Shown here piece by piece: positions 43,268 to 54,544 of a DNA stretch of 64,000 nucleotides. The notes beneath the pieces are model-generated. The model saw only the letters and a program-made list of their open reading frames with translations, did no database searches and was not told where the DNA came from. Source of the stretch: Agapetus fuscipes (Eukaryota > Arthropoda > Insecta > Trichoptera > Glossosomatidae); assembly GCA_951799405.1 (NCBI GenBank), contig OX637332.1, positions 10,669,001 through 10,733,000 of the forward strand. Reading direction: 5' to 3'. The stretch's first letter is position 1, and each line of letters opens with the position of its first letter. Both the position numbers and the translations under genes were made by a program.

Positions 43268-44198
43268 TAACTATTATAATGAATATTAAAATTCATAATG
43301 AATGCGACTCCTTTTGTTTGTTTTATTGGGTTTGTAGTTTATTTCAATTTTGGACAACTGCAATCTCAGCTTGCCACTGCAACAGGTCGGCTGAGCACAT
43401 TGTGTTGTATATTTTTTGGTTTGTTTATAATGAAATATGGTATAAGACCATTCACACCATGACAGTATTAATTCGTGAGTTACGAAAAATTCATGCATTA
43501 CACATAATATATAAACGTGAGTTAAAAATAATATTGATTCTTTTTTTCATTTGGAAATGCGCCGACCTCACTTAATTTTAAAACACACTTTATTCTTCTT
43601 ACTTAGAGATTTACTTTTTTGTGGAAAAAGGAGAATATTTTTCAGAACTTCATTACTTATTTCAATCTAGTTCTTGTTGGAAATATTTTTTCAGAAGTAG
43701 TTCATATCAATTTTGGATAATATAAATACATTCAGTTTTGCTCAATTGTAAGTAATGTATTCTAATCTATCTGATTTTTTAGACAAAAGGTTGCGAAGGG
43801 TGGCTCTAATTTTGGCAAAAGAAGGCAAAATATAAGTTTCGTCATGATGTTCACCACTAACTACTGTTCTTCTAAAAATACCTACATTCTGTCTTCATTT
43901 ACAATACAATATATACAATACTTGGGGCTACGTATACTTACCACTTGCCAGCCGCACTAAAGAGCTTGCACTCTGTCTTCGTCTGTACAAGTAGGGTAAT
44001 ACCAACATAGAGGGGGAGTATTAGTTCACGCTGTTTATCGGTCGGTCGCAGGGGGATTAGCTGCCCCCTCACAGCACACTGACTTCCGTAGTTCCTAACA
44101 AGTGGACAAATAGAGCTATTTTATTGTCGATATCTCAGTTTGCGTTCTCTGCTTGCGTTACATACCAGAGAGCTGGGTCTCAATGCTCACCAAGTTCC
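43268..44198. other. no gene recognised
   Basis: Overlapping ORFs of 98 (plus) and 70 (minus) codons at 43279-43575 have no family resemblance. A GC-rich hairpin CAGGGGG..CCCCCTC lies at about 44048-44068. Confidence 0.3.
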
Positions 44199-44333
44199 TT
44201 GCTTATTAGTTGGTATGAGGCTGAACATCCATACTGTAAAAAAATGACAATGTCACCCCTGTTTCAGGGAAGGTCGGCAAGAGTTTCAGGACCTATGTTT
44301 CTTTGAGTTTGAGTTTTTATGTTGTAAGGTCTG

Positions 44334-45169
44334 GTATGCCCAAGAAGTTGAATGACCAACTTGACTATGTTGTGCAAAGGAGGGCAGTGAGGTTGATCAA
44401 TGATCCTTCTCTGACATCCGATCTGCAGCCGCTCCAGCACAAAAGAAAAGTTGGAATGCTCAGTCTTGTTTATCGATATTACCACGGAGCTTGTTCTAAT
44501 GAGCTCCATTCATTTATCCCTTCCCCTCGCATTTCAGAAAGGGAAACTCGTAGTACGACTCTCATTCATCCATTTTGGATTATTTTACATTACCCCGACA
44601 TTTTGTCGGGGTAATAGCCGCGGGGGCCAAGAGGGCTGATCTTTCTAGTGTGTTTCGAATGGAACAACGTTGGTTCGATCCCCGCTTGGGTCACTTGCTT
44701 TAACTTTGACCCTGGTTCAACACATGTTATTGGGTAATTATTATTTAATAATTCATTAATAATAAACAATAATGAATTAATAAATGATGATATTAATACC
44801 TGTTTCTGGCCAGGCAGAATAGGTTGGTGAATTGCATTCCTCTTCACAAATCTATTTTTTTAAATTTAAATTAAAAAAAAAAAAAAAAAACCTTTGCAGT
44901 CGATCTCAAAACTATGAGAACTTGGCGTTTTCATGACTCATTCCTTTGCCAAACTGCCCGTTTATGGAATGGTCTACCAGTATTTGTGTTCCCTTCCCAA
45001 TTTAATCCGGTTTTATTCAAAATCAACATCAATCGCCACTTCCTTGCAACGCCTCACGACAGAAGCAACACCACAAGCAATACCTCTGCGGCACCCTCCT
45101 AGGATGACATAGACCCTCAAGACTTTCAAGAATTGGGGAGCCTCCGCACAGGATTCCTTAAAAAAAAAA
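44334..45169 (+). mobile_element. LINE 3' fragment inserted in A, itself split by a D SINE
   Basis: Left piece: KKLNDQLDYVVQRRAVRLI, then LQHKRKVGMLSLVYRYYHG and IPSPRISERETRS. Right piece (from about 44893): MRTWRFHDSFLCQTARLWNG and FPSQFNPVLFK. Together these are the C-terminus of a non-LTR RT, ending in a short poly-A at about 45155-45167. Confidence 0.85.
44577..44893 (+). mobile_element. D SINE (plus), full length
   Basis: Head TAGCCGCGGGGGCCAAGAGG and box B GGTTCGATCCCCGC, body with CATGTTATTGGGTAATT and ACCTGTTTCTGGCCAGGC, tail TTCCTCTTCACAAATC and a 19-bp poly-A. It interrupts the LINE reading frame between the motifs HP and FAV-like residues. Confidence 0.87.
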
Positions 45170-45321
45170 GTCCACATGCGGCATGTGTAAGCACGAATTT
45201 ATACATGTCTGCTTATGGGAATGCATTAAATATAAATTTTAAATGTAATATGTCTTTGCAACTTCGAATATAGATTATAGGCCTCAGAAATGATTTTCCG
45301 CCTTGTTTACTTAACTTTAAA

Positions 45322-45450
45322 AATAAAATATGAGAACCAGCCTCCTTGAGAGTTGGGAGACCTCCACTTCAAGTGAAGTGGTTGGCGTAAGGCTGGCCCC
45401 CTTATCGGTGAATTTAAATAGTTTCCACAAGCCTTACATGTGCAGCGTTA
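45322..45450 (+). mobile_element. B SINE body (plus), truncated
   Basis: GAGAACCAGCCTCCTTGAG, CACTTCAAGTGAAGTGGTTG and GGCTGGCCCCCTTA. Confidence 0.75.
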
Positions 45451-46250
45451 GTTGGGTTTATTAGCGCTTTTTGTAATGCCTCAAAAGACTTATATATGTA
45501 GAAAACCATAATAACTTTTATTTCAATGTTTTAAATAATGAGTAACTACATAAAGTTACAAGATAAAAGAAAGAAAAACAAGGCAACATGAATCAATAAT
45601 TTGTTCTTCACTTATATTTTTGCGTTACTTTTTATCTCTTTGCTCACACATTCCTTGAAAAATCATGGAGTCTTAACGTTTGTCCTAAATTTCCATTTTA
45701 TTTTTTATTTTGTAAAATATATAAATTTTGGATGCTGCACAAGTCTCTAAACAAAAAAGTATAACACCATTGAAAGTAGAACAATTGTAGGGAGGTCACG
45801 GCGACTACAACGTTAATTTATCATAATGTTATCTTAAGATTTATGTTGTCATAGGCGTACAAAATTTCATGCTTTCTACCAGATGTTACAGTAATCTCAT
45901 ACATTCATTAACCAAGTTTAAAAAAATGCATTCTTTGGGCACTGATCACATAAAAAAAAACGAAAAATAATTTTGTCCCATTTGCTTATTCTAGGCGACT
46001 CACTGTACGCCCCCTACACACGGACCGCACGCCGCGCCGTCACAAAGGACATTCGGTTTGAAGAGCCTGTTGCGTTCCAATTTCAGACAATATACATAAG
46101 CACGCAGAATATATCTATATGCACATAATCCATAATATCCATCTATAATCTAGCAGCGGATCTTACAATCATTATCATCATCATCTTCACTCGTACAACA
46201 ACACAGGATGTGCCTTATGGAATATGGCTATTTTTATCAGTAAGGCGAAA
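45451..46250. other. no gene seen
   Basis: AT-rich except a GC-rich section at 46000-46060 without ORF or repeat match. Confidence 0.3.
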
Positions 46251-46868
46251 TACCCTGGATTATGACAATTATATTAATTTTAAAACTAAACAAATTTCAA
46301 AACTTATTTTAACTCGGATATTTCACGAACCGTTTAGAGAGAACTTACATCATTTTCGACGTTTCGTCGGCGACGTAGCCAACGTCTTCAGGAGAACATC
46401 CTCTCTGCACGACGACTGAGGATGAACTGAGTTTGAAAACAATATTGTCACAAATCACTGCATACCTTAGAGCGAAGGTAGTAATATTTTTAGGTCTGTT
46501 ACAAATTCCACTTTCATTTTGTTTGGATTCCACGTCACTAGATGGCACTATGTTTCCTGTACACACGGCACTAATTATATCATTGTCTTTGACTTGAAAC
46601 TTAGGTACTGGTTTCAATTGTGAGTTGAGTGTAGGTTTCCAAATACTGGACAATTTGTTCATCCTCAGTCGTCGTGCAGAGAGGATGTTCTCCTGAAGAC
46701 GTTGGCTACGTCGCCGACGAAACGTCGAGAATGATGTAAGTTCTTTCTAAACGGTTCGTGAAACATCCGAGTTAAATTAAATTTTGAAATTTGTTTAGTT
46801 TTAAAATTAATATAATTGTCAAAATGTCAAACGACCGTAATTCTAACTTAAACCTACCCTTGATTATG
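46251..46868. mobile_element. large foldback FB-h with 14-bp TSD
   Basis: Arms 46264-46427 and 46657-46820, 164 bp each with few mismatches, around a 229-bp loop. The right side has an extra tail of about 34 bp (46821-46854). Flanking direct repeats TACCCTGGATTATG and TACCCTTGATTATG (46251-46264, 46855-46868) match at 13 of 14. The core at 46693-46723 is CTGAAGA, C, GTTGGC-hairpin-GCCGAC, GAAAC (mirrored at 46361-46391). A 105-codon minus ORF crosses the loop but has no recognised domain. Confidence 0.9.
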
Positions 46869-47040
46869 TTTTTTTTTTAGTTTTTATAAATAACATGTAG
46901 ACATTAAATAATCTTAAAATGAAATAAAATAATTGCATTGAAACCGATTTAAAATTATAATTGTTCCTCAGTGGGTAAACGTCACGGGTCTGCGACTACG
47001 GTCCTTAAAAAACGATGAAAAATTAATAATTGCCATTTTT

Positions 47041-47350
47041 AATAGGAGTTTTAGTTTACACGGCCGGCTGATGATGCTGGAGAGTTGCTTTCCGGGAACT
47101 GTTGCCGTGGTCTGTGGGAGCTGGAGCTTCCGGACGTTTCACCCATGTCCACGACTTTTGTGGTGCATCCTAGTTTCGACATCATCTTCTTAACTTCACT
47201 TTTACGCTGATGAAACCCATCGCAGATATAGGCAATACAACCGGAAACTCGAGACCACAGCAATAGACCCCGGAAAGCAACTCTCCAGCAATTGGCATCT
47301 TCCCCAGCAACCCGGCCTTGTGACGTTACTTTTTTTTGTGCAGAGTTCAT
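47041..47350 (-). other. inverted-repeat unit with an open frame
   Basis: Arms 47075-47113 and 47252-47290 are inverted (TGCTGGAGAGTTGCTTTCC against GGAAAGCAACTCTCCAGCA). A 99-codon minus ORF runs through both arms, with an ending rich in Ser and Pro. It is GC-rich relative to surroundings. Function unknown; probably a transposable-element remnant. Confidence 0.45.
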
Positions 47351-47713
47351 TTAAAGTTTTAGTGACATGTTGATTCGTGACGAGCTTAAAGCGATAAATA
47401 TTATAAACCATCTTCATAGCGTCAAATAATAAATAATGATATATTTGTAAAAAGGGTATTTGTTACATGCACGACTATGTATTCAAGATTAGATTGGATG
47501 CAATACGACGAATGGAGATATTTTTAATACCTGACCAGCATGGTGTGCGCACAAATCCAAAGCTGTGACGTCACACAGTGAGGAAAAGACTAAGTAATGC
47601 TTTTATTTATTGTATGAATCCAAGTTACATAGGCGTGTGACGTTTGCACGTCAAATTTCAAAATCCATGCAAAATACATTCCGACTCTACTGACCTGCAG
47701 CATTACTCTATTA

Positions 47714-47922
47714 TTTTACTTACGGGTTGGTGTGAGGTTGACCGACCATACTGTAAAAAATGGTTCTTTTGCTAACGTCATCTCGTTTTTTTAAATTTGA
47801 GATGAGGCTTACTATGTTGCAGCATATGTAAGTGCGAACTCAAACGTGTCTGAAACCTTTTGGCAGTCACGTAAAAAATACGAATCTTCTTGCAATTTAG
47901 ATTGAATGGTAGATTATAATGG
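47714..47922 (+). repeat. A repeat (plus), highly diverged
   Basis: TTACGGGTTGGTGTGAGGTT, CATACTGTAAAAAATGGTTC and AAGTGCGAACTCAAACGTGT are recognisable. Confidence 0.7.
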
Positions 47923-48749
47923 TAGACCTAGAAAATAAATAAGTAAGCCCTTATTGAATGTGCATACATATTTAGGAAGCAACAGTATGAAAAATTCAAT
48001 GTAAAAACAGTAGTGGCAGCTTTAAAATTTCAATAAAAGGGTTTGAGTACCTACACAAACTGAAGTTGTATAAAATGCGTGGATATTAATAAAGCAGCGA
48101 CCAACATTGCGTTGCGCTGTAAACATTATGTACTGATTGTGTGTACTTGTGCTAAAAAAATGGAATGGAATGAAAAGATACAACAAACTGTGGAATATAA
48201 TGAAAAATAATGACGTACGATCGACTGACATACTGTGAATCAATGAAATGTTTTTTTTTATTACATTTTTAGAAAACTCATCGTTTCCGGTTTCGCATAA
48301 TAGCATGAATATCAAAAAAATCAAAATTTTGCAAGGGGTGGCCTACAGTTCCACAGATGTGTCTCCTCTTTGTTCTGTCCTTGCTCATTTCTTTCATCTC
48401 CGCAAGATTCATAACTTTTCTTTGCTCTTTCATGCTCTCTTCTTTTTCTCACTCAAATTTGCAGTTTATCTTGTTTGATCAATCCACTATTTGGTCTCGG
48501 TCTTCAACTTCCACACGTTCTTTGGACGGTTTTTTTATTTTCACTCTCATACTCACCTTCAGATCGTACTCGTACTTATTCTTGACTTAATCAAAACGAA
48601 CCCTGTCACTCAGAGCCTTATCAATAATTTATCTTCGCTTTAATTTAATATTATATTTGCGTACTCAGAGGGTTTAAAAAATAAGTGAATGTAGTATTTT
48701 TTACTACAAAAAGATGTAAAAAAAAAAGAAATTACTCCTGAACACATCC
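47923..48749. other. no gene recognised
   Basis: Overlapping ORFs of 76-100 codons on both strands at 48022-48590 are low-complexity (Phe/Ser/Leu-rich). Confidence 0.3.
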
Positions 48750-48850
48750 CATTTTTGCTAGTTATTTATTTTTATTTCAAACATTTTCGGTCCTTCAACA
48801 ATCATCAGGAAAATTTCCATGAATAAGTTTAGTGCTATATCGTTGAGTAG
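48750..48850. mobile_element. single-arm foldback-type repeat
   Basis: The minus strand reads CCTGATGATTGTTG..GGACCGAAAATG followed by AAATAAAAATAAATAACT, the FB core layout without a partner arm. Confidence 0.5.
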
Positions 48851-49710
48851 GTATGACAGTTTAGATGAATATTCTGTTGAAATTAATTAGAAGAAATTAA
48901 AACAAAGACGAAACCAATAATAAGGATTAATATGCAAGAATGTTTTTATTTTCAATGTTTAAAGAATGTTTTATTTTACAAGCTAATGCGTGATTACGAA
49001 TACCTTTGGTTTCTATTTACAGTAGAAATACCGAAACTGAAACGGGTAAAATTAATGGGTCTAAGACTGAAATTATAATACGGGTAAGAAAGTCTTTAGT
49101 GAATGAAAGGCGCTCGTAGGTAGCGCATAGGTAGGCACACACATTCTCTCCTTGTAAGCTTTGCCGTAGTTTTTTGTCTCCTGTATGCGTTGTACTGGTT
49201 GCGGACAGAATGTGTGCCAGTTGCAGGGTTGCTGAAATCGTAAGAGCTTATGTAAGCTCAAAGTAGGTCATTCTTGCAATCTGGTTTTTACATTCGTAAT
49301 TTTAAAAAAATATTTGGTATTATTTACAACTTTCATGGTGTAAAGTAATGTTTATTTTATAAAAAAAAGGGCTTACATTTATTATGACGAAATACGTCCA
49401 AAGTTTTTAATAAGCCCTTAAAAATTATTTTTTTAAGGCTTCGTTCATTTCCAAAATTTACTTGTTATACTATATCTGCTTTTTAGTTTTCGTAATTAGA
49501 ATATTTTTTACTTACTCTCAATATCTTGTTTGTTCACAATATTTCTTTGAATTTTTTTAACCAATATAAATGCACAAGTATGTTTTATTCATTTTGTATA
49601 TTTCTTTAAAAAATCACTCTTTTAAAGTTGATTCTCATTCTCAGCAGTTTTAAACACTTCCATAGTAGTATTCAAAACATACAATTATGATTAAAATAAT
49701 AATAATAATA
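48851..49710. other. no gene seen
   Basis: AT-rich; nothing recognised. Confidence 0.35.
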
Positions 49711-49945
49711 AAATGTAAATTAGACTTTTTAAAGTTTGTGTATTCACACAGTGAAAATTTATTTTTATAAATAATTATAAAAAATTAAAAAAAATTTAAA
49801 AAAAAAAAAACAAGAGGATCCTCTTGATAATGACGTGAATAAGTCGAAAGTACTTGAGGTGGTATTAAATACTCAATTTGTGAAAATAAAACTCTGTGTT
49901 TTTTTATAATTTTTTATAATTATTTATTTATAAAAATGTAAATTA
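49711..49945. mobile_element. foldback FB-f with 12-bp TSD
   Basis: Perfect direct repeats AAATGTAAATTA at 49711-49722 and 49934-49945. Arms at about 49761-49790 and 49900-49937 are inverted with a 4-base indel. The left tail carries GTTTGTGTATTCACACAGTG. The core at 49823-49850 is TTGATAA, T, GAC-hairpin-GTC, GAAAG. Confidence 0.87.
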
Positions 49946-50024
49946 CATAAAATTGTTCTTCAAAAGCGTTTTTTAAGTTAGTTGATATTTCAGCATTAAA
50001 CATTATCATGTATGCAACACAACC

Positions 50025-50420
50025 AAGAGCAAAACGCAACTAAGCTACAAATATAGTGCTACTTCTTAATAATATACTATTCAGGATCTATTTATTTTTA
50101 CCGGCAAAGGGTTCCTTTTATTCCTTGACTGATAGGTTGGTATGAGGTTGGCCACCTATACTGTAAAAAATGGTTCAATTTAACAATGTCACCCCTGTTT
50201 CAGGGAAGATCAGCAAGAGTTGCAGGGCTTATGTTTATTTGAGATTGGGTTTTTTATATTGTAGGGCCACATGCGGCATGTGTGAGCGCGAAATTATGCG
50301 TGTCTGTGGAATGCATTTAATATGAATCTCAATGATATATATCTTTGCAGCTTAGATTTAAATTTAGATTTAGAAGGGGGCCGGCTTCACGTCAGCCACT
50401 TCAGTTGAAGTGAGTTAGAT
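50025..50420 (-). mobile_element. B SINE fragment (minus), split by A
   Basis: CGCAACTAAGCTACAAATAT..TTTACCGGCAAAGGG, then after the A copy GGGGGCCGGCTTCACGTCAG. AAGGG is duplicated at 50107-50111 and 50374-50378. Confidence 0.75.
50112..50373 (+). repeat. A repeat (plus), inside B
   Basis: TTCCTTGACTGATAGGTTGG to AGATTTAAATTTAGATTTAG; full length. Confidence 0.88.
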
Positions 50421-51020
50421 ATATAGCAGTGTTATATCCGCTTTAGCTTCATTTTAAAAGTTAACATTATGTAAAATATAATGTTGACAAAATATTTATC
50501 AACCCTTACCGCCTTAAATCGCCACCCGCCCGCCTAACAATGGCGAGCACGTGGGTAGATTTTACTTGATGAAAACTCAACACCTAGTCTGGCTTACTGC
50601 GCCGCACTCCCGCCATACGAATGCCGTCTGTGCCAGAGCAGGCAGCCCCTTGGAGGGAAAATAAGCACCGCTAATATAGCCCGGGTCAAAGGATTTCCAT
50701 GAAAACACAATATAAGCCGGCAATTAACGCGAACAACTAGCTCTAATGATGTATGAAGTGTTGTTTTTTTAAAATTGAAATGCCAACATCTAATTCTTGT
50801 GCCTCTTCAATGAAGATCGGTCATCATCATAACTATTTGCACCTTAGATACTGCTGCACGAAGGAGGGATCTTGTGCTTCTACGAAACCACTTTCTCAGG
50901 TTCTTCATTCAAGATGTTCTCTTTTGACACGGAGCTTGTCTTACTTTAATTCTTTACTGTATGAGATGTAAGAATGAAAATTTCTGATTATGTTCTCGAA
51001 ATAAATTATTTTTTACCTTT
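50421..51020. other. no gene recognised
   Basis: A GC-rich section at 50505-50690 contains GAGCACGTGG (E-box). The 72-codon ORF at 50753 has no known motif. Confidence 0.3.
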
Positions 51021-51023
51021 TGA

Positions 51024-51400
51024 CAAACAAAAGAAGCCTTTGTGGTTTCGCAACTGGACTACTGCAATGTCATCTATGTTGGTCAACCAATGTCACAAAC
51101 CAAACGACTCCAGTCCCTTCAAAATGCTGCAGTCAGGTTGATTTACGGCGGCTCCAAGTACTGCCATATAACGCCTCTGCTTGAGAACTTGCACTGGCTT
51201 CGCATCTCGGAAAGAATAGACTAAAAGCTTTGCTTGATGGTCTTTAAGACTTTTCATGGGCTGGCTCCTGACTATCTGGTGGAACTCACGAGGAGAACTT
51301 GTTTAAATGAAAGGGTTGGCCAGTCTGTTGGAGATGCCGAAAAGACAGTCATGCACAGTCTTCGGGAACCGCTCTTTCCGTGTTTCCGTGTTAAATCTAG
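51024..51400 (+). pseudogene. CR1/L2-like LINE RT C-terminal fragment
   Basis: SQLDYCNVIYVGQ, LQSLQNAAVRLIYGG, HITPLLENLHWLRISERID, then an in-frame stop at 51222, then LMVFKTFHGLAPDYLVEL. Cut off by the LINE-E/A composite at 51405. Confidence 0.85.
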
Positions 51401-51404
51401 TTAC

Positions 51405-51960
51405 ATCTATAATCTATAATCTAAGTTGCAAGGATATATTCATTTAAAGCTCTCAGATGTATGCCCACAAACCAACAAGTGTAGTTCGCGCTTACAAATG
51501 CTGAATGTGTACTTACAAATAAAATCCAAACCTCAAATGAACATAAGCCCCACAACTTTTGCCGACCTTCCCTGAAACAGGGGTGACATTGGCAAAGTAA
51601 GCCATTTTTTACAGTTTGGGTGGTCAGCCTCATACCAATCTATAAGTCAAGGAATATGAATATAAAATTAGATTTAAATATAAAAAATAACAAAACCTTA
51701 CAAAGAAATCTATACAAAATGGTCGAAAATTTCCTATGCAAAAAATGTAGCAAATGAATACACCAACATTAGAAATCAACATTGCAGATTAGCCGCCACT
51801 TCTTCTTGTCCTTGCATACTTCTTTCATTTCATCCAGAGTCATAACCTTTTTCATACAAGTCCTCCTTTTATTATGACTCTGGATATCCCATTCATTCGC
51901 TATTTCAGAGATTTGATCCTTCCATACTTTTCTCGGTCTTCCTCTACCACATAATTATTA
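51405..51960 (-). mobile_element. LINE-E 3' end with A repeat (minus)
   Basis: Sense order on minus: coding end at about 51960-51795 (GRPRKVWKDQISEIANEWDI, later TLDEMKEVCKDKKKWR-type end), UTR linker, A at 51651-51405 with TATAGAT tail. The coding part looks open. Confidence 0.87.
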
Positions 51961-52214
51961 TTATTAAAATAAGTCAGGCTCTGAAATTTATCCGGAAAAG
52001 AGCATCGGTATTTGATACTCGATCCTCGATGAGATCGATCGAAATGTCAAAAAATGTTCTTAAATTATCTTACAAAATCTAATATTAGACAAACTGTTAT
52101 CAGATAACAGCTGTTACAGGTGACAAGTTGGAAGATTGTAGCGCTAGATGGAAGGAGTTGGAAACGGGGACTGTTGGAGGTCAAGGATCAGTATGAACTG
52201 TAGAGCCATCGACG

Positions 52215-52275
52215 AGGAATAAGTTATCAAAGAACTTACATTCTTCTCGACGCTTAACCGTTTGACGGTTTCAAA
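52215..52275. mobile_element. short FB-h-like fragment
   Basis: AAAGAACTTACATTCTTCTC and GACGCTTAACCG match the FB-h arm at 46338-46365. Confidence 0.45.
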
Positions 52276-52920
52276 AGTTGTCACAATTCGCATTTAAAAA
52301 TAGTAAAACCTTTCTAGTTGAACGAAATTGAATGAATGTAAAATCGATCGTTTTCAAGAGACCCGCTAAATTTAGAGAAAGCCCGAATTAAGCCGCAAAG
52401 TTTTGATTTGACGAGCACAAAGTAAATTAGTTGACTTTTTTGTTGGTTTTCGAAATTATCCAGAATCCCTTGAATAAACTTTCAACGCAATACAAATAAA
52501 AAAGACGAGTACTATTGCAGACTTTTATAATTTTCTCATTGTCTCAGAGTTGTATTAATTAAATATTAAGTATACACATCATACTTATTATGACTTGTTA
52601 TTTCTGAAGAAAATGATAAATGTTGATTTTGAGATACTTTGGAGAGTTGATTTATTCACTTCTACACATTAGAATATAATTTTTAAGTCTGATTGAGAGA
52701 AGAGTTGCAAATTATTTTAATGCATCATAAAACTGCGTAAATAAAGTAATTTAAATACTTTATTTCCGTTGTACATTCACTAGCGGATGCGAGAGACCAC
52801 TTGATTGTTACCACAGGTTTCCGGCTATGAATATTCTTGTCTATTTTTGGTTATCCTTTAACCATAGATCTCCTATCGTTTTTAATATTCCATGGATTTA
52901 TTTTATTTTACTTTTTTACG
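52276..52920. other. no gene seen
   Basis: AT-rich; nothing recognised. Confidence 0.35.
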
Positions 52921-52924
52921 ATTT

Positions 52925-53022
52925 TAGGAAAAATTGAGAGACGTTGGGGAGCTGACAGAAGGCAGACGTCGTGGCTGCGCAATTTGAGAAACTGGACCTT
53001 AATGAGAGGTGTAGACGACTAA
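52925..53022 (+). pseudogene. LINE C-terminal remnant
   Basis: GKIERRWGADRRQTSWLRNL followed by RNWTLM is the conserved tail of another endonuclease-RT LINE class. Only about 30 residues remain. Confidence 0.6.
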
Positions 53023-53667
53023 TATAAACTGAAACCTTTCCCAAAACCATCCCTATTATAAATATTTTGTTCTAGTCAAAAATGTCGTTTGAATATTGTT
53101 TAGAGGTGTAAGTTAATTGGTTTTCATATGTGCATCTAAAATTTTGGAATGACTTGTAGGCAATGACAAATAACACAAAATTAAAAGCATATTACCTTTC
53201 ATAATTTCTCACCGTATGCTTATTTTCAAAATGATCAATTTGACATGGTTCTTTCTTATTTTAAAACCTCTGCAATTATAAATCAGTCAATATGCGTCTT
53301 ATAGATCATCAATATCGATCATTATTTATCATCGATTATGATTCATATCGCAATGACTTAACCATCGTAGCTAATTATTAACCATAAACCAATAACTCAA
53401 CCGCAGCTGCAGGAAACAAGAAAAAACCGTATCCCATTCTCAGGGTGATGTAATACTGGATTCTTACTAACTGAGCTGATCAAACTATGATTTAAACGTT
53501 AATAATAACTTATTGGTAGCGTCCAAGTTAGTCATGGATTACTAAAAAAACTTCAAAAATTATTTCGGTTCGAATTAAAAACAACATCACCTTGGAAGGT
53601 TTTGGGAGGTAAAATGAAAACATTATACATTATACGTGAAACTGTTATATTGATTTCCAAGTAACCA
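53023..53667. other. no gene seen
   Basis: AT-rich, including overlapping TATCATCGAT-like simple motifs at 53300-53345. Confidence 0.3.
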
Positions 53668-53908
53668 AAAATCTATAATCAAAGTAGCAAATATATATTT
53701 ACATTTAAGTATCTTATTCAATGCAAACCCACAAGCAGGAACATGTAGGTTCGCGCTTACACGTGCTGCATGTGTACTTAAAAAATGAACATGAACCTTG
53801 CAACTCCTGACGCCTTTCTCTGAAACCGGGATGGCATTGGCAAAACGGAACATTTTTTTACAGCGTTGGGGAGTAAGCCGCATACTAAATTATTAGTCAA
53901 GAAACAAA
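53668..53908 (-). repeat. A repeat (minus), diverged
   Basis: TCTATAATCAAAGTAGC, CACAAGCAGGAACATGTAGG and TTAGTCAAGAAAC. Confidence 0.75.
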
Positions 53909-54544
53909 AGTAATGGAATGTGGTATAAAATAGGGAAATTCAGATCCAATTTAAATTTAACTTTAATAAATATTAATTAAATCAGTATTAACATTAACCA
54001 AGTCTAATAATATTCGCTGTAAGTCGTTTAGACTTCATTAAAAATAGTAGATAATATTTACAACAATATATTTTTTTTCCTGTAGAGTTAATTTGTTTTT
54101 AAATAAAAATGCATGGCTTAATAAAATGTAAGTGCATTCGTATTCAAAGACTTAACAACCCCTGATTAATTAATTTTAATCAACTGTGAGTGTTTGTTCA
54201 GTGTGGATAGTATTATATTATGAAGATTATCAGAACAATGTTAACATAAAATGTTTATTTTTACTCTTGATTCAGTTGAGGCACGAATATCTCTGTATGA
54301 AAATAACAATCTTGTATATTATGCGAATAAATAGAGATAATTTTTTTATCACAGGTTTTCGGTTATTAATAAATTATACAACAAATTGCAACTCCGATTT
54401 TTCGCTCATATGAATAAGAACGTAGTAGACAGCTTGCATCACGTAGAATGCGTAGTTTTTGTGTATCAAGTTTCCCACTGCAGCAATCAAATGATAGTTT
54501 GCATTTTTTTTTTACATATAAAAAAGAAAATGGTTGTAGACACA
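53909..54544. other. no gene seen
   Basis: AT-rich; ORFs without motif. Confidence 0.3.

Larger units (their letters stand above)
44199..45278 (+). repeat. A repeat (plus), split by a LINE fragment
   Basis: The 5' part 44199-44333 and 3' part 45170-45278 join naturally across GTAGGT|CCACATG in other copies. 837 bp of foreign sequence is inserted. Confidence 0.85.

Noticed and set aside
48022..48590. Clustered ORFs on both strands suggesting a gene
   Set aside because: Composition is poly-pyrimidine driven and the frames overlap without motif or splice signals.
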